From Aliidiomarina indica (lineage in GTDB: Bacteria; Pseudomonadota; Gammaproteobacteria; Enterobacterales; Alteromonadaceae), in NCBI RefSeq assembly GCF_015354615.1, contig NZ_JACAVQ010000001.1:868001-932000 (forward strand): a stretch of DNA of 64,000 bases, read 5' to 3'. Shown here in pieces: positions 26,147 to 35,361 of the stretch. Both the position numbers and the translations under genes were made by a program. The notes beneath the pieces were generated by a model. It searched no databases and was not told where the DNA came from. It worked only from the letters and a program-made list of their open reading frames with translations. Numbering within the stretch: the first letter of the stretch is position 1; each line of letters begins with the position of its first letter.

Positions 26147-26190
26147 GCATAACAAAGCGCAGCTAGGAACAAATCTACTTGAGCTTATAA
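26147..26190 (+). other. Degenerate attC remnant
   Basis: GCATAAC directly after the lipoprotein gene is a good R'' box, but the other end reads GAGCTTATAA where GAGCGTTATAA would be expected. The site is short and the second arm is damaged, so recombination here is doubtful. It probably marks the right end of the cassette run. Confidence 0.4.
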
Positions 26191-26206
26191 AACCATAGGG
26201 ATTCCC

Positions 26207-27232
26207 ATGAACAAGAAAATTTTCGCTGTTCTCCGTGTGGCATTAATATCGCTAGCCTTGGTTTTGACGCTTACTCCCAGTTGGGCGTTGGCGGAAACAT
26301 GGAGTGAGCCGTGGCACCGCGAGGTTCTCGAAAAATCCGACACTTTGGCGTTGGTACAACTGGTGGAGACCCACAGGGAGTACGTAGAACTACAGGTTCT
26401 GCGCGTTCTAGCTGGCGATGCTCTCCCGTCGATCGTGCGTGTTCAGAGCCCAGTTCAAGTCGAGCTCACATCCGCTAGCGGCCATCGGCATGCGCTGATT
26501 CCTTGGATCCGAAAAGATCAAAGCGCTTACGTTTTGCTCTCTCGTGCGAACGAAAAATGGAGATTACTCAGTCCCAGCGCTGGCATCGCGACGCTACACG
26601 AGGCTAACCAAGTGGCCGCAACCTACCGCATCAGCTTTCACCAAGTACTGCAACCGGCAGAGGATTACGAACGATTGCAGCCATGTTTGTTCCGAGTATT
26701 TAGGAACGAGGATTGCGATTTTGATGCATTGGCTGATTTGATTATTCTGCCTCTTCACGAGGCTGCGGCAGGCCTTAGCCCAGATGCCAATGATGCAGAA
26801 ATACAGCTTTTTTTCCGCCAGCACGTTGCGCTTGAGTCATCGTATTTGCTCCGCAGACCCCTTCCGCTCGCTACGATTGAGCCCTTTCTGACGCACGATT
26901 TTTTTCATACTCAGATATCGGGAGTTCGTGCACTGGCAGTTGTAGAGGGGAAAGAGTCTGCCGCTCGGCTAACTGACTTCGTGCGTGACCCTACGCGCAG
27001 TGGGGTTGCTCGGAACATGGCAGTGCTTATGCTTGCAGAGCGTCACGATAGTTCAGCGCTTCAGTCGCTTCGTGAACAGATAGAAGAGATCGAAGGATTG
27101 GATGAGGAATCCACTTTACCTCTCTCTAGCTTCATGGATCCGCGCATCGGAACCCACTTCCCCCGGTCAGTCAGGCAAGCGCTTGAGTACGCCTGTACCG
27201 ACTTATTCCCCTGCACAGCGCAGGGGAAATGA
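26207..27232 (+). CDS. Exported protein of unknown function
   Basis: 341 residues with a signal peptide (MNKKIFAVLR...WALAE). The N-terminal half is a beta-rich domain; the C-terminal half (about 205-330) has helical pairs (ISGVRALAVVEGKESAARLTD, then GVARNMAVLMLAERH) resembling HEAT-like repeats. No family assigned. It is downstream of a damaged attC, so it may or may not be a cassette gene. Confidence 0.65.
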   Translation: MNKKIFAVLRVALISLALVLTLTPSWALAETWSEPWHREVLEKSDTLALVQLVETHREYVELQVLRVLAGDALPSIVRVQSPVQVELTSASGHRHALIPWIRKDQSAYVLLSRANEKWRLLSPSAGIATLHEANQVAATYRISFHQVLQPAEDYERLQPCLFRVFRNEDCDFDALADLIILPLHEAAAGLSPDANDAEIQLFFRQHVALESSYLLRRPLPLATIEPFLTHDFFHTQISGVRALAVVEGKESAARLTDFVRDPTRSGVARNMAVLMLAERHDSSALQSLREQIEEIEGLDEESTLPLSSFMDPRIGTHFPRSVRQALEYACTDLFPCTAQGK

Positions 27233-27610
27233 AACTGGTGGAGCAACTCTTAGCCGCTCTTATATCTCTAGCAAGCTGAGCTCCGTCTAATTTGGCTGCT
27301 AGACTGCAACCTCACTAACCGAAATCGACTTTTAACAGAGCCTTGGGCCAATGTTTTTAAGCGATACATACATGACAAGAAAAATACCCTATGAGGCTTT
27401 AACGCCACAGTAAACTTGTCTCAACACGCAAACCCCTCCCCCAGAAAAAATTCTTTTCTAACTGTACGCTAGCGCATAGACCGTCATAGCCCAATCAAAC
27501 TAACCTCGTAGGTGACTCCTGCCTCGGTTAACGAACTCGCCCAGACAGAAGTCAAGTAATAAGGCACGGTCCAATACTGGGCAGGTAAGTCCTTTTAAAG
27601 GATAAATCCT
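27233..27610. other. Leader/promoter region of Csu operon 2
   Basis: About 380 bp with no gene. The last bases hold TCCTT-TTA-AAGGA (27590-27602), a hairpin that pairs with the pilin's own AAGGA ribosome-binding site. A GEMM-like core (GACGCAAAG) was looked for and is not present, unlike operon 1. Confidence 0.5.
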
Positions 27611-28108
27611 ATGAACACGAAACTAACTATTCTGGCGATACTCAGCGTTACGGCAAGCCTGAGCAGCGCGGCGATGGCAGAAACTGCATCCGGAACCATG
27701 AACGTTTCAGCGACCGTTGCTGAAGCGTGTTCCGTAAGTGCATCAACAATGACATTTCCTCCGCTCTCTCCGTTTGTCCAAGAAGATGTCGTAGCAGATA
27801 CAGCAGGCTCGCTTATGATCGCCTGCACTTCGGTGACAACACCGTTAATTTGGTCGGACTCGCCTCGTTTCCTAACCGGACCGGGGGCTGGTGTTGACAC
27901 TATTCCTTTTAGCCTAGGACAAACGCCGGCGACGGCCCTAACCAATGCACTACCGGTAATATCCTCAGGTGAAGCCATTGCCGCTCCATTCACAGCGGAT
28001 GGAACAGAACAGGCAGTGCCTTTGCACGGACTGATCAAGGCCGCAGATTACTCTGGGAAAGCTCCAGGGCTATATTCGGCATCTATCGTGATCAACGTTG
28101 AATATTAA
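27611..28108 (+). CDS. Csu-type pilin (spore coat U domain), operon 2
   Basis: 165 residues. Signal peptide (ending AAMAE), then an SCPU domain: VSATVAEACSVSASTMTFP, SLMIACTSVTT, LHGLIKAADYSG and terminal strand SIVINVEY. First gene of the operon, the probable shaft subunit. AAGGA precedes the ATG by eight bases inside a small hairpin. Chaperone follows after 19 bp. Confidence 0.9.
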   Translation: MNTKLTILAILSVTASLSSAAMAETASGTMNVSATVAEACSVSASTMTFPPLSPFVQEDVVADTAGSLMIACTSVTTPLIWSDSPRFLTGPGAGVDTIPFSLGQTPATALTNALPVISSGEAIAAPFTADGTEQAVPLHGLIKAADYSGKAPGLYSASIVINVEY

Positions 28109-28127
28109 TTCCTACAGGATATAACTC

Positions 28128-28916
28128 ATGTACTCCTCCAGCGATGTGAATGTGTCATACGATGTGGGACTCAACAGAGGCAGCTTGGGTCGGCTAGCGC
28201 TTATGGTCCTTGCCTGCCTCATATCGTCCTCTGCACTAGCCACCACCATATCTCCAGTAAAAGTGGAGTTGTCGCGTGCCCATCCAGTAGTGACCATCAC
28301 GGTCACCAATAACGCCGACTTGCCATTAATTTTTCAAAGCCAGATTCTTGCATGGACCCAGAGCAATGGCGAAAATCACCTCGAAGAAAGCACTGATCTG
28401 TTAGTTGCTCCTGCAATCGTCGAGATCGATCCCCGAGGAACTCAGGTATTCCGAGTCACCCAGAGACATCCCACCACAGCCATCGCAGAACGAGCCTATC
28501 GTTTAGTGCTAGATGATATTAGCGGGACGAATCAACAAAACGCCGATAAGGGCGTGAGTTTCGTGTTCTCACACCGCCTTCCGGTATTTGTCGCGGGAAC
28601 AGGAAACATCGGTCCGCAACCGCACCTTGGACCATGCCCAAACTCCTCTCAATTAGGCTGCGTGCGTCTGCATAACAACGGCGACCAATATGTGCAGGTA
28701 TGGAATCTGGTGGTGACTGGCAAAAATTGGCAAGAGGAACTAGGGGCAGGACAACGCATCCTAGCAGGTGCATGGCTTCAATGGAGCTTTGCGTTACCGC
28801 CAGTATCAGCAGGCCGATTGACCGTCACTGCCGAAACTTCAGCAGGCCGGCTGAGTTTTGAATTACCGAATGCTGCCCCGTTACCCACGGGCTCAGTTTA
28901 TGATGTGTCACAATGA
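28128..28916 (+). CDS. Csu-type pilus chaperone, operon 2
   Basis: 262 residues. Signal peptide to ALA-TT, then the PapD-like two-domain fold: ISPVKVELSRAHPVVTITVTN, then FRVTQRHPTTA with the basic anchor region, and AYRLVLDDI. It stabilises pilin subunits in the periplasm for usher delivery. An AGGA-type site lies before ATG 28128. It overlaps the usher gene by 4 bp (ATGA). Confidence 0.92.
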   Translation: MYSSSDVNVSYDVGLNRGSLGRLALMVLACLISSSALATTISPVKVELSRAHPVVTITVTNNADLPLIFQSQILAWTQSNGENHLEESTDLLVAPAIVEIDPRGTQVFRVTQRHPTTAIAERAYRLVLDDISGTNQQNADKGVSFVFSHRLPVFVAGTGNIGPQPHLGPCPNSSQLGCVRLHNNGDQYVQVWNLVVTGKNWQEELGAGQRILAGAWLQWSFALPPVSAGRLTVTAETSAGRLSFELPNAAPLPTGSVYDVSQ

Positions 28917-31246
28917 ACCGCGTCGGCGGCTCTATGATGGTTGTGTTAGTTACGGCGCTGCTTACCTTCGCAGCGCCAACAGCCGCGCAAGACAACGACA
29001 TTGGACGTGCTGAAACGCTGTTACTCAATGTCATTATCAATACCCAACTAATGCCCAATATTGTACGCGCGGAGAAACTCGCTGACGGCCGCCTCGCTCT
29101 CGGGGCGGCAGCCTGGGAAGCGACGCACCTGCGAATGCCTGAAGGGGACCCGCTACTCCTACCTGACAACCAACATGGTTATGCACTTGAATCAGTGGTC
29201 GGTTTAACCTACGAACTCGATCATAGACAGATGATCCTCACAGTTACAGCACCGGCATCCGCTTTCACAAGTAGTAAGATAAACCAACTCAATGGCGTTT
29301 TTATAAAGCCAGATGCAGTTCAGCCTGGCTTCTATCTCGACTACGACGCAAGTGTAAGCAGCGGGGACCGCGGCTACGAGAGTCACGGCCTTCTGCTTGA
29401 GGGCGTAGCTTTCAATAACTGGGGGTCCGCTGTATCCGGCCTCTTATTCACCGGTAACCGGGAGAGCAATCAAGCGGTTCGCACGCACAGCTATTGGCGC
29501 AAAGACCTACCCGGTCCAATGGAGACACTGGTTTTGGGTGACACTGTCGGCGATGGTGGTGCTTGGAGCCGTCCTGCGCGCTATGCAGGCATCCGCTGGG
29601 CTCGTGACTTCTCCTTGCGGCCTGGATTCATTGCCATGCCCATGCCTAGCCTTTCAGGTACGGCTGCGTTGCCATCCACTATCGATGTATTGATTAACAA
29701 TCAGCGCCGCGCGATAGAGCAAGTTCCCCCCGGCCCGTTCGAACTCACCAATGTGCCAGTAACGAGCGGTGCCGGAGAAATCAATCTAATCGTACGCGAT
29801 CTACTCGGGCGCGAGAGCATCATCAATCAGAGTTACTATTTTTCTCCCCGGCTGCTCGCCAAGGGCCTGTCCGACTTTTCTGTCGAGGCAGGATTTTTGC
29901 GTGAAAACTACGGCATACGAAGCAATGATTATGATTTCAGCAATGGCTTTATTGCCGGTACCCGACGCTACGGATTGACCTCGGCACTGACAGGCGAGGT
30001 TCGCTTCGAGACCCAGGCTCATCGCCAGGCGCTCGGCGTCGATTTAGTGGCGTTACTGGGCACCTTCGCTACCGCCGAGGCTGCGGTGGCAACTGCCCGG
30101 ACCGATAACATCCCAGGCAATCATTATCTATTCGGATTGGAACGTCGCACTCAAAAGGGAAGCGGTTATTTACGCTGGGAGTACTTTGAACGTGATTTCG
30201 TTCAGTTTGCAGCGTTTCCTGGCGAAGCTCGACCACGGGAACGCATCAGTGCGCGGCTAGGCACCTTGCTGCCGGGGAATGTTTCAACGGCGATCAACTA
30301 TACAGCCCAGACATCCTGGGACAATAGCCGCTTGGATCTTCTTGCCGTAAGTCTAGGTGCCACACTCTCAGATGGAATCTACCTGAGTAGCTACGCAAGT
30401 AAAGACCTTGGCCCTAGAAATGGCTGGAGTGCGGGCATCACGCTCAATGTTTCGCTCGGCAAGCAACGTGCTCTAACCGCCAGCACCAACCATGGCCGCG
30501 ATCGCAACGCGATCAACCGAGTAGAGTTAAGTCAGTCACCACCAGGAGGTCCCGGAACCGGCTGGCGAGTGGGTATCAGCGATGCTCCTAGCCAACGCTG
30601 GTATGCCGGAGTTGTTCAAAATACTAGCGTCGGCAGCTTCAGAGCCGAGGCTACCGACTCGGTCAATAACCCAGCCGTTCGCTTGGGGGCCAGTGGCTCT
30701 ATCGGCTGGTTGGGCGGTCACTCTTTCGCTGCTCGCACTATTGGTGCCGGTAGTTTCGCTGTGGTTAAGTTAGATAACATTGAAGGTGTTCCAATCTACC
30801 GCAGCAATCAGCTGATCGCCGTAACCAACGCTAGCGGAATGGCCCTCGTCCCCAACCTGCTCCCCTATCAGGCAAACCAACTTAGCATTGATCCGATCGA
30901 ACTGCCCTTCGATGTCGAAATTCACAGCGTCCGAGAGATCGCCGTACCCTTTGCCCGCAGTGGACTCTTGGTTGACTTCCCGGTATACCGTTCACGCAAT
31001 GCGTTGGTTCTGCTGCGCTTATTTGATGGCTCAGAGGTTCCCGCCGGCGCGCGGGTGACGGTGTTTCCAGGTGAGAAGAGCTTTATCGTCGGCAAGCGTG
31101 GAGAGGTCTATCTGATGAACCTCTCGGATAACAATCATCTCACGGTGCAATGGAAAGATGGTGTCTGCCAATTAAATCTGGCTCTAGATCCCGCCGGACC
31201 AAGCGAGCCGCGCATCGGACCACTGACTTGCGGAGAACAACCATGA
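28913..31246 (+). CDS. Csu-type outer-membrane usher, operon 2
   Basis: 777 residues, shorter than the 906-residue usher of operon 1. Signal peptide to AQD, N-terminal domain, beta-barrel with the plug-type stretch PSTIDVLINNQRRAIEQVPPG, and C-terminal domains (VPIYRSNQLIAVTNASG). Secretes pilin-chaperone complexes to the surface. The two ushers are clearly homologous but distant, so this is not a recent duplication. It overlaps the next pilin gene by 4 bp. Confidence 0.92.
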   Translation: MNRVGGSMMVVLVTALLTFAAPTAAQDNDIGRAETLLLNVIINTQLMPNIVRAEKLADGRLALGAAAWEATHLRMPEGDPLLLPDNQHGYALESVVGLTYELDHRQMILTVTAPASAFTSSKINQLNGVFIKPDAVQPGFYLDYDASVSSGDRGYESHGLLLEGVAFNNWGSAVSGLLFTGNRESNQAVRTHSYWRKDLPGPMETLVLGDTVGDGGAWSRPARYAGIRWARDFSLRPGFIAMPMPSLSGTAALPSTIDVLINNQRRAIEQVPPGPFELTNVPVTSGAGEINLIVRDLLGRESIINQSYYFSPRLLAKGLSDFSVEAGFLRENYGIRSNDYDFSNGFIAGTRRYGLTSALTGEVRFETQAHRQALGVDLVALLGTFATAEAAVATARTDNIPGNHYLFGLERRTQKGSGYLRWEYFERDFVQFAAFPGEARPRERISARLGTLLPGNVSTAINYTAQTSWDNSRLDLLAVSLGATLSDGIYLSSYASKDLGPRNGWSAGITLNVSLGKQRALTASTNHGRDRNAINRVELSQSPPGGPGTGWRVGISDAPSQRWYAGVVQNTSVGSFRAEATDSVNNPAVRLGASGSIGWLGGHSFAARTIGAGSFAVVKLDNIEGVPIYRSNQLIAVTNASGMALVPNLLPYQANQLSIDPIELPFDVEIHSVREIAVPFARSGLLVDFPVYRSRNALVLLRLFDGSEVPAGARVTVFPGEKSFIVGKRGEVYLMNLSDNNHLTVQWKDGVCQLNLALDPAGPSEPRIGPLTCGEQP

Positions 31247-31710
31247 AAACAACTTTATTATGGCGTGGAGGCGTGCTGGTATGCATAACCGGCGTGATGA
31301 TGGCATTCGGTGCACAAGCAGCGACCTGTCAGGTAAGCGCCTCGGTGGTCAGTTTCGGCAGTTTCAGCCCACTAACGATGAACTTTGTCGATAGCACCGG
31401 CGACATCACGGTGAACTGCACCGATGTCGCCGGCTATTCAGTCGCTCTTTTAACAGGAAACGGCACCTATAGTCTACGCAATATGGTTGCCGGTGGTCAG
31501 ACTCTCGAATACAATCTTTACCGTGATGCTGCTTATCAACAGATCTGGGGGGATGGCAATTCTGGTGACAATTTCGATGTAACCAATACCAACCCTGTAG
31601 ATGGCCAAAACTATGTGCATACGGTTTATGGCCGTATTCCTTTGATCTCACAACGTGGTACGCATCCCGGCACATATACTGACACTATAAACATTATCGT
31701 GACCTACTAG
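31243..31710 (+). CDS. Csu-type terminal pilin (spore coat U domain), operon 2
   Basis: 155 residues from ATG 31243; this start overlaps the usher stop (ATGA) and gives a signal peptide (to GAQAA). SCPU domain with CQVSASVVSFGSFSP, LEYNLYRDAAYQQIWGDG and end strand TINIIVTY. It is closest in layout to the last pilin of operon 1. Position suggests a tip role, which is inference. Confidence 0.88.
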   Translation: MKTTLLWRGGVLVCITGVMMAFGAQAATCQVSASVVSFGSFSPLTMNFVDSTGDITVNCTDVAGYSVALLTGNGTYSLRNMVAGGQTLEYNLYRDAAYQQIWGDGNSGDNFDVTNTNPVDGQNYVHTVYGRIPLISQRGTHPGTYTDTINIIVTY

Positions 31711-31867
31711 CTGTTAACCCAAAAAGGCACTACGCTTGTCTAACATTTTGGGCCACAGCCCGTGATCTCGGACGTTTGACAATGCGGAGCTTACTTCCCA
31801 TATTGTCAACGAACATGATCAGCCCGACATTGTTGTTAATAATATTGAAATTACAGAGCGTCCACAC

Positions 31868-32821
31868 GTGAAAAATGTGAATATTTTATTCGTGGCGCTA
31901 GCAGCACTATGCTGGGGACTATCTGGCGGCATCGGCGGTATTCTTACAGCTCACAACTGGGATCCCGTGGTCGTGTCGTTTTATCGGGGTGCCATTGGTT
32001 TTCTCTTCGTTCTCTGCTGGTTAATGTTGCGCCCGAATAACAGTGGATTGGCAAACCATAAACTATGGTTCTGGTCGGCGATTGCTGGGTTAGGTATAGC
32101 CGGTAACTTTACCTTCTATTTTATTAGTATTGCCGAGGGAAGTGTCGCGATTGCTGCAACCTTAATGTACTGCGCACCCGTGTTCGTTTATCTTGTGTCT
32201 TTCACTCTGAAGCTCGAAAGACCCACGCTGCTCAAGTGGGCTGCCATCGTCATGATCATATTTGGCATTGCGTTGCTTACTGGCATTTACAACATTGATG
32301 CCGATGACGTTACCCTCATTGCCGCTGGTGCCGGCCTGCTTGCTGGCTTGTCCTATGCGTTATTTATTTTCGGTTTTAAGTATGCAGCACCCCACGGTAG
32401 TCCGCAGGCAATTTTAGTGATCGCGTTTGCAGTGCTCGCCACCCTGCTAATCTTTTTGGGCGATGCCGATCAAACTTTGGCGGTGCTCACAACACCGAGT
32501 TGGCCCCTGTTTTTGGTGCTAGGCATTCTTGGTGCCGGATTATCATTTATTTTCTATATCGTCGGGCTAAATCATACTCCACCGGCCGTTGCCTCCATTG
32601 TGGCCATGGTTGAGCCGGTTACCGCGTCACTATTTGGCGTGATAATTTTAAGTGAAAGTTTGGCGGCGCTGCAGGTTCTCGGCATGGGAATCATAGTGCT
32701 CACCGTTACTGCCCTGAGTGTAAAATCGAGCACGCAAGGCGGTCAACCATCACACCCTAGCAAAACCCTCTCCTCGCCATTGCGCCAATCTCGAACCGAT
32801 GGTAGAATGCGCGGCCCCTGA
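31868..32821 (+). CDS. DMT/EamA-family transporter
   Basis: 317 residues with ten transmembrane helices arranged as two EamA repeats (GGIGGILTAHNWDPVVVSFYRG in the first). GTG start; no strong ribosome-binding site. The last ~25 residues are hydrophilic and unlike the family, and overlap the rplY promoter; the true C-terminus is probably functional only to about residue 290. Substrate of this family (amino acids, metabolites or nucleotides) is not predictable here. Confidence 0.85.
   Translation: MKNVNILFVALAALCWGLSGGIGGILTAHNWDPVVVSFYRGAIGFLFVLCWLMLRPNNSGLANHKLWFWSAIAGLGIAGNFTFYFISIAEGSVAIAATLMYCAPVFVYLVSFTLKLERPTLLKWAAIVMIIFGIALLTGIYNIDADDVTLIAAGAGLLAGLSYALFIFGFKYAAPHGSPQAILVIAFAVLATLLIFLGDADQTLAVLTTPSWPLFLVLGILGAGLSFIFYIVGLNHTPPAVASIVAMVEPVTASLFGVIILSESLAALQVLGMGIIVLTVTALSVKSSTQGGQPSHPSKTLSSPLRQSRTDGRMRGP
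32780..32808 (+). promoter_or_regulatory. Sigma-70 promoter for rplY
   Basis: TTGCGC, 17 bases, TAGAAT (32803-32808), with a GC-rich start region. It lies inside the 3' end of the DMT transporter gene and points at rplY, 78 bp ahead. Confidence 0.7.
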
Positions 32822-32860
32822 AATCAGGGTTTAGCGCCGTTTCTTGGTCGCGGGAAACGG
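32816..32860 (+). promoter_or_regulatory. Structured rplY leader
   Basis: Two hairpins in the rplY 5' leader: CCCTG-AAAT-CAGGG (32816-32829) and CCGTTTC-10 bases-GAAACGG (32837-32860). The second sits just upstream of the GGAG ribosome-binding site. L25 is known in some bacteria to bind its own leader; this could be such a site, but it is not demonstrated. Confidence 0.45.
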
Positions 32861-32885
32861 TCCATTAATCTTCGGAGATTTACTA

Positions 32886-33542
32886 ATGAGTCAACCAGTA
32901 TACGAATTCAAAGCTGAAATCCGGAACGATCTGGGTAAAGGTGCGAGCCGCCGCCTGCGTCGTGAAGGTCTTGTTCCTGCCATTTTATACGGTGGAAGCG
33001 AAGATGCAGTGTCATTAACGTTAAACCATGACAAAATCATCAACGCTGCAGACCACGAAGGCTTCTATAGCCACATTCTTACTCTGCACATCGGTGGCAA
33101 GAAGCATCAGGCTATTTTGAAAGACGTTCAGCGTCACCCGTTCAAGCCTAAGATCACTCACTTAGACTTCCAACGCGTAAGCGCTAAAGAAGAATTGCAC
33201 ACGAACCTGCCTATCCACTTCATCGGTGAAGACATCGTGAAGAAAGCAGGTGGCGTAGTAGTTCACCAAATGAACGACATCGAAATTGCATGTTTACCAA
33301 AAGATCTGCCTGAATACATCGAAATCGACGTATCTGGCCTAGAAATTGGTGACAATATTCACCTGAGCGATATTACTGCGCCTAAAGGTGTTACTTTCGT
33401 TGAACTTACTCGCGGTGAAGAGCACAACCCAGTATTGGTTACTGTGAGCAAGCCTAAAGCTGAGAAAGTAGAAGACGACGCGCCAGAAGCTCCAGAAGCA
33501 CCTGAAGCCGCTGGTGATCAAGAAGACGAAGACAAAGAGTAA
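32886..33542 (+). CDS. rplY: 50S ribosomal protein bL25 (CTC form)
   Basis: 218 residues from ATG 32886, after GGAG. N-terminal 5S-rRNA-binding domain with KGASRRLRREGLVPAILYGG, then the C-terminal TL5-type domain (about 95-190) and an acidic tail (PEAPEAPEAAGDQEDED). This is the long general-stress (CTC) form. Followed 16 bp later by pth, as in many gammaproteobacteria. Confidence 0.95.
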   Translation: MSQPVYEFKAEIRNDLGKGASRRLRREGLVPAILYGGSEDAVSLTLNHDKIINAADHEGFYSHILTLHIGGKKHQAILKDVQRHPFKPKITHLDFQRVSAKEELHTNLPIHFIGEDIVKKAGGVVVHQMNDIEIACLPKDLPEYIEIDVSGLEIGDNIHLSDITAPKGVTFVELTRGEEHNPVLVTVSKPKAEKVEDDAPEAPEAPEAAGDQEDEDKE

Positions 33543-33558
33543 TCAATAGGATTCTCTG

Positions 33559-34152
33559 ATGTCAGCAGACATTCGTCTTATTGTGGGCCTGGGAAATCCA
33601 GGCCCCGAATATACAGCAACCCGGCACAATGCCGGGTTCTGGTTTGTTGAGGCCCTCGCTCAACAATTAAACGTGCAACTCACTCCCGAAGCCAAGTATT
33701 TTGGCCAAACGGCTCGCCTGACGCCTCCTTTTTCGGATACCCGTTTATTACTGCCCATGACATTTATGAATCGCAGTGGTCAATCGGTAGGCGCTATGGC
33801 TAATTTCTTCAAAATTGAGCCTGAGCAGATTTTAGTAGTGCACGACGAATTAGATTTACCCCCCGGCATTGCCAAATTTAAACAAGGCGGCGGTCACGGT
33901 GGGCACAATGGCTTAAAAGATATAACCAGCGCCCTTGGCAATAACTTGAATTTCCACCGGTTGCGCATTGGTATTGGCCATCCTGGGCATAGTTCGCAAG
34001 TTACTGGCTATGTATTGGGCAAAGCGCCAAGCCAAGATCAGAATTTAATAGATGATGCGGTTAACGCATCATTGCGTGCCGTTGAGATCGCCATGAAAGA
34101 AGGCTGGACGGCAGCAAAGCAATACTTACATTCGATTAAACCCGAACTCTAG
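33559..34152 (+). CDS. pth: Peptidyl-tRNA hydrolase
   Basis: 197 residues. [19 protein letters not shown] holds the catalytic His (about 23); [15 protein letters not shown] and HDELDLPPG with the catalytic Asp follow, and [13 protein letters not shown]. It frees tRNA from dropped-off peptidyl-tRNAs. Encoded between rplY and ychF, a common gammaproteobacterial order. Confidence 0.97.
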   Translation: MSADIRLIVGLGNPGPEYTATRHNAGFWFVEALAQQLNVQLTPEAKYFGQTARLTPPFSDTRLLLPMTFMNRSGQSVGAMANFFKIEPEQILVVHDELDLPPGIAKFKQGGGHGGHNGLKDITSALGNNLNFHRLRIGIGHPGHSSQVTGYVLGKAPSQDQNLIDDAVNASLRAVEIAMKEGWTAAKQYLHSIKPEL

Positions 34153-34176
34153 AACCAGATAACGTGGATACCAATC

Positions 34177-35268
34177 ATGGGATTTAAATGCGGCATCGTT
34201 GGCCTGCCCAACGTCGGTAAATCAACTCTGTTCAACGCCCTTACCAAAGCAGGCATTGATGCAGCTAACTTTCCGTTCTGTACCATTGAGCCGAATACCG
34301 GCGTGGTGGCTGTTCCGGATACGCGCCTCGATGAACTAGCGAGCATCGTCAATCCGCAAAAAGTGATTCCTACCACCATGGAGTTCGTCGATATCGCCGG
34401 CTTGGTAAAAGGTGCATCGAAAGGCGAAGGTTTGGGCAATCAGTTTTTGGCCAATATTCGTGAAACCGATGCCATCGGCCACGTGGTGCGCTGCTTTGAA
34501 GACGAGAACATCGTGCATGTGGCTGGCCGCGTAAATCCGCTGGAAGATATTGATACCATCAATACTGAGTTGGCATTGGCGGATCTCGACAGTGTGGAAA
34601 AAGCCATTCATCGCCTGGGCAAAAAAGCCAAAGGTGGCGAAAAGCAAGCGAAAGAAGAGTTGGTCGTGCTTGAAAAGCTCCTTCCTGCCCTCTCAGAAGG
34701 CCACATGGCCCGTAGCGTCGATTTAAGCGACGATGACCGCAAGGTGATTCGTTCGTTCAACCTGCTTACGCTCAAGCCCACCATGTACATCTGTAACGTG
34801 AGTGAAGATGGCTTTGAAAATAACCCGCACTTACAAGCAGTGATCGATTTAGCGAAAAATGAAAATGCTATCGTGGTACCCGTGTGCGCCGCCATTGAAT
34901 CTGAAATCGGCGAGCTGGAAGACGAAGACAAAGCAGAGTTTTTAGAAACGATGGGCTTAGAAGAGCCGGGCTTGAACCGTGTTATTCGTGCCGGTTACGA
35001 GCTCTTGAACCTACACACCTACTTTACCGCGGGTGTGAAAGAAGTACGGGCATGGACAGTGAAGAAGAATTCAACGGCGCCGCAAGCGGCCGGCCGTATT
35101 CACACCGACTTCGAAAAAGGCTTTATTCGTGCTGAGGTAATCGGCTACAACGATTATGTCACGAATAAAGGCGAACAAGGCGCCAAAGATGCCGGTAAAT
35201 GGCGCTTAGAAGGCAAAGAGTACATCGTAAAAGACGGCGATGTTATTCACTTCCGCTTTAACGTGTAA
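34177..35268 (+). CDS. ychF: Ribosome-binding ATPase/GTPase YchF (Obg family)
   Basis: 363 residues, the usual length. P-loop [14 protein letters not shown] near the N-terminus, [12 protein letters not shown], then [21 protein letters not shown] coiled-coil follows and a TGS domain ends the protein (about 275-360). Prefers ATP over GTP and is linked to ribosome state and oxidative-stress response. A strong terminator lies 33 bp past its stop. Confidence 0.97.
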   Translation: MGFKCGIVGLPNVGKSTLFNALTKAGIDAANFPFCTIEPNTGVVAVPDTRLDELASIVNPQKVIPTTMEFVDIAGLVKGASKGEGLGNQFLANIRETDAIGHVVRCFEDENIVHVAGRVNPLEDIDTINTELALADLDSVEKAIHRLGKKAKGGEKQAKEELVVLEKLLPALSEGHMARSVDLSDDDRKVIRSFNLLTLKPTMYICNVSEDGFENNPHLQAVIDLAKNENAIVVPVCAAIESEIGELEDEDKAEFLETMGLEEPGLNRVIRAGYELLNLHTYFTAGVKEVRAWTVKKNSTAPQAAGRIHTDFEKGFIRAEVIGYNDYVTNKGEQGAKDAGKWRLEGKEYIVKDGDVIHFRFNV

Positions 35269-35300
35269 GACTTTTTCAGTTTTACAGCGATTATCATGAA

Positions 35301-35332
35301 AAAAGGCGCGAGTACCCTACTCGCGCCTTTTT
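35301..35332 (+). terminator. Bidirectional rho-independent terminator
   Basis: Perfect 10-bp stem GGCGCGAGTA / TACTCGCGCC with a CCC loop, preceded by A's and followed by T's. It ends the plus-strand rplY-pth-ychF unit and, on the other strand, the globin operon that stops at 35362. Confidence 0.93.
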
Positions 35333-35361
35333 GTATGTGCGTTCTGGTGAGTTTCAGAAAG

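Larger units (their letters stand above)
19293..26190. mobile_element. Cluster of integron attC cassettes without integrase (CALIN)
   Basis: At least five attC-like sites separate short, unrelated, promoterless-looking genes: DJ-1/PfpI, PH-domain, GNAT, GrpB, lipoprotein, beta-lactamase-fold hydrolase and another lipoprotein. Gene starts follow the attC R' box closely, and codon and base composition change from gene to gene, both as in integron cassettes. The left five genes and their sites read leftward, the right genes and the site at 24770 read rightward. No intI or attI is in the window. The cluster is bordered by two Csu pilus operons. Confidence 0.8.

Noticed and set aside
27233..27610. 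Second GEMM riboswitch ahead of Csu operon 2
   Set aside because: A GCAAACCCC stretch exists, but GACGCAAAG and the 3' block are missing.
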